From assembly GCF_016907755.1 (NCBI RefSeq), contig NZ_JAFBCN010000001.1, positions 1,860,001-1,924,000 on the forward strand: DNA of 64,000 nucleotides, read 5' to 3'. This document shows positions 58,908-64,000 of this stretch, piece after piece. The notes beneath the pieces are model-generated. The model saw only the letters and a program-made list of their open reading frames with translations. It did not search any database and was not told the origin of the DNA. Made by a program: the position numbers and the translations under genes. Numbering within the stretch: position 1 is the stretch's first letter; every line of letters begins with the position of its first letter. Source of the stretch: Cellulosimicrobium cellulans. GTDB taxonomy: Bacteria; Actinomycetota; Actinomycetes; Actinomycetales; Cellulomonadaceae.

Positions 58908-59984
58908 GTGAGCGACGCCCAGGGAGAGCTCGTCCGGACGCGCTGCGACGCGTGCGGGTCGCAGCTCGCGTACGCGCCGGGGACGCAGCACCTGCGGTGC
59001 GTGGCGTGCGGCGGGACGGTCGCGATCGTGCACGCGCCGGGCGACGCCGTCGACGAGCACTCGTTCGACGCGTGGGCCGCCGCGCAGGGCGGTGTGCGCG
59101 CCGGGATCCTCGACGCGCGGGTCCTCACGTGCGACGGGTGCGGCGCGACGACGCAGGGGACCGACCTGTCCGTCGCGTGCCGGTTCTGCGGCGGGCACCT
59201 CGTCGCGGCGGCCGAGACGGACGGCCTGGTGCAGCCGGAGGCGGTCGTGCCGTTCGGCGTCGAGCAGGCGCAGGCGCGCGACGCGTTCCGGCGCTGGGTG
59301 CGCTCGCGCTGGTTCGCGCCGGGCGAGCTGAAGAAGGTCGGGGACACGGAGTCCCTGCACGGCTCGTACGTGCCGCACTGGACGTTCGACGCGCGCACGT
59401 CGTCGGCGTACTCGGGCCAGCGCGGGGACGCCTACTACGTGACCGTCAAGAACGGGGACGAGGAGCGCCAGGAGCGGCGAGTCAGCTGGACGCCCGTCTC
59501 GGGGCACGTCGCGCGCGACTTCGACGACGTGCTCGTCCCCGCGTCGTCGCACGTCGCCGAGCGCGACCTGTCGAAGCTCGGCCCGTGGCCGCTGTCGCAC
59601 GCGGTGCCGTTCCGCGCCGAGTACCTCGCGGGGTTCTCGGCGGCGCGCTACGACGTCGAGCCCCCGGTCGGCCTCGACCGCGCGAAGCAGAAGATGGCGC
59701 CGGTGATCAAGGACGACGTCGAGCGCGACATCGGCGGCGACGAGCAGCGGGTCGGCTCGATCCGCACCGCCTACGCGGACGTCATGTTCAAGCTCGTGCT
59801 GCTGCCGCTGTGGATCGCGACGTACGTGTACGCGGGCAGGCAGTGGCAGGTCATGGTCAACGCGAACACCGGCCAGGTGATCGGGCGGCGCCCCTACAGC
59901 GTCGGCAAGATCGTCCTCGCCGTGCTGGCGGGCCTGCTGGTCGTCGGCGCGCTCGTGTTCTGGTACGTGCGCTCGCAGACGTGA
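58908..59984 (+). CDS. Zinc-ribbon protein with C-terminal membrane segments, SPFH partner
   Basis: A 358-residue protein. Two zinc ribbons open it: CDACGSQLAYAPGTQHLRCVACGG and CDGCGATTQGTDLSVACRFCGG, eight cysteines in four CxxC pairs. The middle part (FRRWVRSRWFAPGELKKVG, ESLHGSYVPHWTFDA) is typical of proteins annotated as TFIIB-type zinc-ribbon or primosomal N'-like, a misleading name. Near the C-terminus are two hydrophobic segments (MFKLVLLPLWIATYVYAG and IVLAVLAGLLVVGALVFWYV). The GTG start is two bases after the SPFH stop. The pair recurs in other bacteria in my recollection, with no known function. Confidence 0.8.
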   Translation: MSDAQGELVRTRCDACGSQLAYAPGTQHLRCVACGGTVAIVHAPGDAVDEHSFDAWAAAQGGVRAGILDARVLTCDGCGATTQGTDLSVACRFCGGHLVAAAETDGLVQPEAVVPFGVEQAQARDAFRRWVRSRWFAPGELKKVGDTESLHGSYVPHWTFDARTSSAYSGQRGDAYYVTVKNGDEERQERRVSWTPVSGHVARDFDDVLVPASSHVAERDLSKLGPWPLSHAVPFRAEYLAGFSAARYDVEPPVGLDRAKQKMAPVIKDDVERDIGGDEQRVGSIRTAYADVMFKLVLLPLWIATYVYAGRQWQVMVNANTGQVIGRRPYSVGKIVLAVLAGLLVVGALVFWYVRSQT

Positions 59985-59987
59985 GCG

Positions 59988-60398
59988 TCAGGCGTCCCGG
60001 CGCGCGTCGTACGCGTGCTGGGACGCCGTCACCTCCGCGACCGAGCCCTCGAGGACGTCGAGCAGCCCCGTGAGGCTGTCGGCGACGCGCCGCCCGAGGT
60101 CGGTGAGGGAGTACTCGACGTGCGGCGGGATGGTTGCGCGCACCTCGCGCACGACGATGCCGTCGCGCTCGAGGGACTGGAGGGTCTGGGCGAGCATCTT
60201 CTCGCTGACACCGTCGATGCGGCGCCGCAGCGCGTTGAACCGCACCGCGCCGTCGCGCAGCCCGGCGACCGTGAGCACGCCCCAGCGCCCGGTGACGGTC
60301 TCGAGGACGTGCCGCGACGTGCAGCCGCGCTGGAAGACGTCGGCCACCATCGCGTCGGTGGGTCCGGTGTCCTCCACGGGACGGGCGTCGGTCGTCAT
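59988..60398 (-). CDS. HxlR-family transcriptional regulator
   Basis: A 136-residue winged-helix regulator of the HxlR type: VFQRGCTSRHVLETVTGRWGVLTVAGLRDGAVRFNALRRRIDGVSEKMLAQTLQSLERDGIVVREV, with the wing in PPHVEYSLTDLGRRV. HxlR proteins sense oxidants, quinones or aldehydes, often through the conserved cysteine (here in RGCTS). The start ATG 60398 has TATCCT six bases upstream. It is divergent from an NmrA-like NAD(P)-binding protein, a frequent HxlR target. It converges on the zinc-ribbon gene with a 3-bp gap. Confidence 0.88.
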   Translation of the reverse strand: MTTDARPVEDTGPTDAMVADVFQRGCTSRHVLETVTGRWGVLTVAGLRDGAVRFNALRRRIDGVSEKMLAQTLQSLERDGIVVREVRATIPPHVEYSLTDLGRRVADSLTGLLDVLEGSVAEVTASQHAYDARRDA

Positions 60399-60404
60399 CG
60401 CCCC

Positions 60405-60410
60405 AGGATA
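60405..60410 (-). promoter_or_regulatory. -10 element TATCCT of a leaderless start
   Basis: TATCCT, six bases (GGGGCG), then the ATG of the HxlR gene. Confidence 0.55.
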
Positions 60411-60429
60411 CGGCGCGTGCGCGTCGGGC

Positions 60430-60471
60430 GGCACTGTGAGATAGACCGCACCTACTCCTAGTTGGCACTGT
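60430..60471. promoter_or_regulatory. Direct repeats GGCACTGT in the HxlR/NmrA control region
   Basis: Copies at 60430-60437 and 60464-60471, 34 bases apart. The first overlaps the -35 region of the HxlR promoter, and the second overlaps TTGGCA, a possible -35 of the NmrA-like gene. They are candidate HxlR sites. Confidence 0.4.
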
Positions 60472-60539
60472 CGAAAAGTAAGTGCATGCTGGGACGGTGC
60501 GACCGCCCGGTCGTGTCCCCGCACCGAAGGAGCCCTCGT

Positions 60540-61418
60540 ATGTCCATCGCCGTCACCGGAGCCAGCGGCCACCTCGGCCGCCTCGTCGTCGAGTCCCTCC
60601 TCGCCCGCGGCGCCGACCCGTCCCAGGTGGTCGCCGCCGCGCGGACCACCGCCAAGGTCGCCGACCTCGCCGACCGTGGTGTCCAGGTCCGCGAGGCGGA
60701 CTACGCGCGACCCGAGACCCTCGCCACGGCGCTCGCGGGCGTCGACGTCCTCGTGCTCGTGTCGGGCTCAGAGGTCGGGCAGCGGGTCCCGCAGCACCGC
60801 AACGTGGTCGAGGCGGCCGTCGCGGCCGGTGTCTCCCGCGTGATCTACACGAGCGCGCCGCACGCCACGACCTCCGCCCTCATCCTCGCGCCCGAGCACA
60901 AGGCCACGGAGGAGCTCCTGGCGGCCTCGGGTCTGGCGACCACGATCCTGCGGAACAGCTGGTACACCGAGAACTACGTCGGCGACGTGCTGGGTGCCCG
61001 CGAGTCCGGCGAGCTCGTGTCGAGCGCCGGCGACGGCCGCGTCGCGAGCGCGAGCCGCGCCGACTACGCCGAGGCCGCGGCGGTCGTCGCGCTCGCCGCG
61101 CAAGGGGACGCCACTGCGCACGCGGGCGCGGTGTACGAGCTGGGCGGCGACGTCGCGTGGACGTTCGACGACCTCGCCGCGGCGGCGTCCGAGGTGCTCG
61201 GCCGCCCGGTCGCGTACCGGCGGCTCACGCCGGACGAGCACCGCGAGACGCTCGTCCGCGCGGGCCTCGACGAGGGCACGGCCGGGTTCGTCGTCGCGCT
61301 GGACGGCAACATCCGCGACGGGCTGCTCGCCGAGACGTCGGGCGAGCTCGCCCGGCTGATCGGCCGCCCGACGACGCCCCTCGTCGACGGGCTGCGCGCC
61401 GCCGTCGCGCAGGGCTGA
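60540..61418 (+). CDS. NmrA-like NAD(P)-binding oxidoreductase (QorB-like)
   Basis: A 292-residue atypical SDR: MSIAVTGASGHLGRLVVESLLARG (dinucleotide loop), VDVLVLVSGSEVGQR, VIYTSAPHATTSALILAPEHKATEELLAASGLATTILRNSWYTENY. This is the pattern of NAD(P)H:quinone oxidoreductase type 2 (QorB) and NmrA-like proteins. It reduces quinones or senses NADPH redox state. It is divergent from an HxlR regulator, suggesting induction by electrophiles. ATG 60540 has GAAGGAG upstream. A 12-bp-stem terminator follows. Confidence 0.88.
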   Translation: MSIAVTGASGHLGRLVVESLLARGADPSQVVAAARTTAKVADLADRGVQVREADYARPETLATALAGVDVLVLVSGSEVGQRVPQHRNVVEAAVAAGVSRVIYTSAPHATTSALILAPEHKATEELLAASGLATTILRNSWYTENYVGDVLGARESGELVSSAGDGRVASASRADYAEAAAVVALAAQGDATAHAGAVYELGGDVAWTFDDLAAAASEVLGRPVAYRRLTPDEHRETLVRAGLDEGTAGFVVALDGNIRDGLLAETSGELARLIGRPTTPLVDGLRAAVAQG

Positions 61419-61430
61419 GAGAAGTCGCGA

Positions 61431-61460
61431 CGCGGCCGCCCGGGAGGCCGGGCGGCCGCG
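61431..61460. terminator. Bidirectional terminator, NmrA-like / universal stress protein
   Basis: Perfect 12-bp arms CGCGGCCGCCCG and CGGGCGGCCGCG around loop GGAGGC, between convergent genes. Confidence 0.75.
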
Positions 61461-61483
61461 CGGCGGCACCCGTCAGGACGGTG

Positions 61484-61867
61484 TCAGTGGGACGCCTTGA
61501 CGACGAGCACCGGGACGGGCGAGTCGAGGAGCACGCGCTGCGTCGTGCTGCCGAGCAGGAACTTGCCGACCGGCGAGCGCTTGCGCGCGCCCACGACGAC
61601 GAGGTCGGGGCCGGTGCGCTCGGCCGCGTCGATGATCGCCTCGGCGGGGTCGAGGTTCTCCGAGCGGTAGGAGATCTCGGGGTGGGCGACCTCGGCGGGA
61701 AGCGTGTCGAGCAGGTGCGCGAGGGTCGCGGGGACGCCCGCGTCGGCGTCCTGCGGGGTGAGGACGAGGACCGCGAGGGCGGTCGAGCGGTGGACCGCCT
61801 CGGCGACGGCCGCCCGGAACGCGGTCTCGCCCTGCGGGGAGTCGTTGTACGCCACGAGGACGGTCAT
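61484..61867 (-). CDS. Universal stress protein (UspA family)
   Basis: A 127-residue single Usp domain: MTVLVAYNDSPQGETAFRAAVAEA at the N-terminus, GPDLVVVGARKRSPVGKFLLGSTTQRVLLDSPVPVLVVK at the C-terminus. The Gly-rich loop GARKRSPVGKFLLGST fits the ATP-binding Usp type. It is cytoplasmic, usually dimeric, and linked to stress or growth arrest. ATG 61867 has GGAAGGG at good spacing; ATG 61885 is a less likely alternative. Confidence 0.9.
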   Translation of the reverse strand: MTVLVAYNDSPQGETAFRAAVAEAVHRSTALAVLVLTPQDADAGVPATLAHLLDTLPAEVAHPEISYRSENLDPAEAIIDAAERTGPDLVVVGARKRSPVGKFLLGSTTQRVLLDSPVPVLVVKASH

Positions 61868-61910
61868 CGCGGGCCCTTCCGTCATTCCGTCGTGCTGCGG
61901 TTGAACTCTC

Positions 61911-62843
61911 TCACAGCCCCGCGGGCGTCGCCGGTCGACGCGCTCCGGTCGCGGCGGGGCCGTCGGGCTGACCGTGCCGGCCGTGCCGGCCGAGCCGGCC
62001 GAGGCGGCCGATCCGGCCGAGCACAGCGTCCGGCACGGTGAGCGTCGGCGGCAGCAGGGGCGGGACCACCTCGCGGAGGACGGCCTCGATCTCACGGCGT
62101 CGGCGCGCCCCGAGCCGCTCGGCCGGCGCGGTGACGCTCACCGCGGCGACGGACTGGCCGTCGCGCAGCACGGGCAGGGCGACGCAGCTGATGCCCGGCT
62201 CGTTCTCCTCCGTCTCCGTCGCGAAGCCGCTCGTCCGCGTGGCGTCGCACGTCGCGCGGAGCGTGGCGGCCGTGACCGGGTGCTCCTCGGGGGCGGCCGC
62301 GGCGTACCAGGCGAGCGCGGCGTCGTCGAGCGGCCGGTGGGCCAGCAGCGCGCGCCCGAGGGCCGTGGTGGCCGCGGGGCGGCGCCGGCCGACGGCCGAC
62401 CAGACGCGCACGGCGCGCGCGGGCTCGACCTTGTCGAGGTACACGATCTCCGTCCCGGCGAGGGCGCCGAGGTGCACGAGCTCGTCCGTCGCGCGGCACA
62501 CGGCGACGAGCACCGGGTGCAGGAGCGCGGGCAGGTTCTCCTCGCCGAGGTAGACCGTCGCGAGCGCGGTCGCCGCCGGGCCGAGGCGGTAGTCGCCCGT
62601 CGTGGCGTCCTGCTCGGCGTAGCCGCGATAGCGCAGTGCCGCGAGCGTGCGGTGCAGCGAGGCCTTGTGCAGCCCGAGCGAGCGCGCGAGGTCGCCGAGC
62701 GCGACCCCGGGCGGGCCTGCCGCGGCGAGCGCCTCGAGCACGGTCAGGGCCTTGTCGACGCTCCCGAGCGGGCTCCCGGTCTGGCCCTCCGGCGTGGGCT
62801 CGCTGCCCTCTCGCCTGCCCGACGGCGTGCTCCCGGCTTCCAT
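61911..62843 (-). CDS. IclR-family transcriptional regulator
   Basis: A 310-residue regulator. After ~28 disordered residues comes the winged helix (LGSVDKALTVLEALAAAGPPGVALGDLARSLGLHKASLHRTLAALRYRGYAEQD). The IclR effector domain follows (VHLGALAGTEIVYLDKVEPARAVRVWSAVGRRRPAATTALGRALLAH ... GISCVALPVLRDGQSVAAVSVTAP). It is divergent from KDPG aldolase and a sugar kinase, so it is probably a KdgR-like repressor of that operon. ATG 62843 has GAAGGAG upstream. The C-terminal tail contains five GR(I/L/H) tripeptides from a 9-bp DNA repeat. Confidence 0.9.
   Translation of the reverse strand: MEAGSTPSGRREGSEPTPEGQTGSPLGSVDKALTVLEALAAAGPPGVALGDLARSLGLHKASLHRTLAALRYRGYAEQDATTGDYRLGPAATALATVYLGEENLPALLHPVLVAVCRATDELVHLGALAGTEIVYLDKVEPARAVRVWSAVGRRRPAATTALGRALLAHRPLDDAALAWYAAAAPEEHPVTAATLRATCDATRTSGFATETEENEPGISCVALPVLRDGQSVAAVSVTAPAERLGARRRREIEAVLREVVPPLLPPTLTVPDAVLGRIGRLGRLGRHGRHGQPDGPAATGARRPATPAGL
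61972..62016. repeat. Five 9-bp tandem repeats in the IclR gene tail
   Basis: Units CCGNNNCGG at 61972, 61981, 61990, 61999 and 62008, in frame on the minus strand. Each gives GR(I/L/H) near the C-terminus, a site where length can vary without harm. Confidence 0.75.
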
Positions 62844-62916
62844 CGTCGTGGCTCCTTCACCTAGAGTGCGTTCCGTAGTAAACAACAGGCGTTCACCATA
62901 GCGAAACGGAGCGAGG
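62844..62916. promoter_or_regulatory. Control region between IclR and KDPG aldolase genes
   Basis: A 73-bp gap with two similar elements, GCGTTCCGTAG and GCGTTCACCATAG, and an AT-richer GTAGTAAACAACAGG between them. It is a probable operator for the IclR regulator. No clear full palindrome is present. Confidence 0.4.
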
Positions 62917-63576
62917 ATGTCATCCCACGGACCCATCGAGACGGTCGCGCGTGCCCGCGTCGTGCCCGTCGTCGTCGTCGACGACGCGGAGCAGGGCGTG
63001 CTCGTCGCGACCGCGCTGCGCGACGGCGGGCTGCCCGTCGCCGAGGTCACCTTCCGCACCGCGGGTGCCCGCGCCGCGATCGAGGCGATCGCGCGCGAGG
63101 TGCCGGACGTGCTCGTCGGCGCGGGGACGGTCATCAACGTGTCCCAGGTCGACGAGGCCGTCGAGGCCGGGGCGCGGTTCCTCGTCTCGCCGGGGCTCTC
63201 GGCCGCCGTCGTGCGCCGCGCGCAGGAGCTCGGGGTGCCGGTCCTGCCCGGCGTCGCGACGCCGTCGGACGTCATCGCCGCGCTCGACCTGGGCCTCGAC
63301 GCCGTGAAGCTCTTCCCGGCGAACGTCGTCGGCGGCCCCGCGGCGGTCAAGGCCTTCTCCGCGCCCTTCCCGGGCCTGCGCTTCGTCCCGACCGGCGGCG
63401 TGAGCGCCGCCAACCTGCTCGACTACCTCGCGCTGCCGTCGGTGCTCGCGGCCGGCGGCTCCTGGATGGTTGACGCCGCGCTCGTGCGCGCGGGCGACAC
63501 CGCCGAGATCACGCGCCGCACGCGCGAGGCCGTCGCGCTCGCCGCCACGGCCCCCCACCCCGCCGAAGGAGCCTGA
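62917..63576 (+). CDS. eda: 2-keto-3-deoxy-6-phosphogluconate (KDPG) aldolase
   Basis: A 219-residue class I aldolase that splits KDPG to pyruvate and glyceraldehyde 3-phosphate. The catalytic base E43 is in VAEVTFRTAG and the Schiff-base Lys K131 in GLDAVKLFPANVVGG; GAGTVINVSQVDEAVEAGA and FVPTGGVSAAN complete the site. It is cytoplasmic. ATG 62917 has GGAGCGAGG upstream. The sugar kinase gene follows after three bases, giving the two last steps of 2-keto-3-deoxygluconate breakdown. The divergent IclR gene is the likely regulator. Confidence 0.93.
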   Translation: MSSHGPIETVARARVVPVVVVDDAEQGVLVATALRDGGLPVAEVTFRTAGARAAIEAIAREVPDVLVGAGTVINVSQVDEAVEAGARFLVSPGLSAAVVRRAQELGVPVLPGVATPSDVIAALDLGLDAVKLFPANVVGGPAAVKAFSAPFPGLRFVPTGGVSAANLLDYLALPSVLAAGGSWMVDAALVRAGDTAEITRRTREAVALAATAPHPAEGA

Positions 63577-63579
63577 CCC

Positions 63580-64000
63580 GTGGCCGACACGACCCAGAAC
63601 CAGCCGCCGCTCGCTCTCCGGCCCGCGGACGAGTGCGCCTACGACGTCGTCGCCCTCGGCGAGGTCATGCTCCGCCTCGACCCGGGCGAGCGCCGCATCA
63701 AGACCGCCCGCAGCTTCGACGCCTGGGAGGGCGGCGGCGAGTACAACGTCGCGCGCGGGCTGCGCCGCGCCTTCGGCCTGCGCGGCGCGGTCGTCACCGC
63801 GCTCGCGGACAACGAGGTCGGCCGCCTGGTCGAGGACCTCATGCTCACCGGCGGGCTCGACACGCGCTGGGTGCAGTGGCGTGAGTACGACGGCATCGGG
63901 CGCACCGTGCGCAACGGGCTCAACTTCACCGAGCGCGGGTTCGGCGTGCGCGGCGCGGTCGGCGTGTCCGACCGCGGCAACACCGCGATCGCCCAGCTCC
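63580..64000 (+). CDS. kdgK: PfkB-family sugar kinase, probably 2-keto-3-deoxygluconate kinase (3' end outside window)
   Basis: The first 140 residues are visible: YDVVALGEVMLRLDPGERRIKTARSFDAWEGGGEYNVARGLRRAFGLRGAVVTAL. This is the PfkB substrate-binding N-lobe, with the GGG.YNVA motif. KDG kinase fits because the gene follows KDPG aldolase: it would phosphorylate 2-keto-3-deoxygluconate to supply that aldolase. The ATP-binding C-terminal half is beyond the window, so this rests on context. GTG 63580 has GAAGGAG just inside the eda end. Confidence 0.8.
   Translation, partial: MADTTQNQPPLALRPADECAYDVVALGEVMLRLDPGERRIKTARSFDAWEGGGEYNVARGLRRAFGLRGAVVTALADNEVGRLVEDLMLTGGLDTRWVQWREYDGIGRTVRNGLNFTERGFGVRGAVGVSDRGNTAIAQL

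Overview
The window is about 64 kb of very GC-rich DNA with dense genes, many GTG starts, 4-bp start/stop overlaps, a WhiB regulator, AdnAB and UvrD2 helicases, mycoredoxin and DUF3107/DUF3152/DUF2342/PPA1309 proteins. This points to an actinobacterium. The gene content and style suggest the order Micrococcales (Cellulomonas/Cellulosimicrobium-like). The exact genus is inference. I see no insertion sequence, prophage, rRNA operon or CRISPR array.

Layout. 1-1.8 kb: end of a GntR/FadR-type regulator overlapping an MFS exporter. 1.9-29.1 kb: a long core block that, from memory, matches the Mycobacterium tuberculosis order Rv3211 down to Rv3193c: DEAD-box helicase, ferritin-like protein, DUF3107, TetR, DUF3152, adnA-adnB, a phosphotransferase, nudC, mycoredoxin, uvrD2, whiB7 with a long regulatory leader, a ThiF-like protein, a YgjP-type metallopeptidase, a DUF2342 protein, an SDR, a PDZ-Lon-like protease, PPA1309 and UPF0182. 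29.2-33.2 kb: aldose epimerase, initiator tRNA and a three-gene polar amino-acid ABC transporter. 33.4-44.7 kb: mixed genes (hemerythrin, Ser/Thr kinase, DUF255 thioredoxin-like, DUF1918/DUF1876, acylphosphatase, VanY-like peptidase, DUF2235, DsbA-like, PurN-like, NhaA).

45.1-57.5 kb is a purine and molybdenum-cofactor neighbourhood: guanine deaminase-type enzyme, AzgA/NCS2 permease, moeA, moaE, moaA, xdhC, an FAD subunit, a fused 2Fe-2S/molybdopterin dehydrogenase and a MobA/MocA-like nucleotidyltransferase. Together they could import purines, deaminate guanine to xanthine, build the cofactor and oxidise hypoxanthine/xanthine. 57.7-60 kb: an SPFH protein with a zinc-ribbon membrane partner. 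60-64 kb: HxlR/NmrA divergent pair, a universal stress protein, and an IclR regulator divergent from KDPG aldolase and a truncated sugar kinase.

The most unusual signals are outside ordinary genes. (1) A 21-bp tandem repeat occurs as two intergenic arrays and as five in-frame copies inside the linker of the xanthine dehydrogenase-like fusion. (2) whiB7 has an AT-rich-box promoter, a 51-codon upstream ORF and a terminator-like hairpin. (3) Ten genes carry TANNNT six or seven bases before the start codon and look leaderless. (4) Long near-perfect inverted repeats sit between convergent genes; two at distant sites share a core, and one contains both flanking stop codons.
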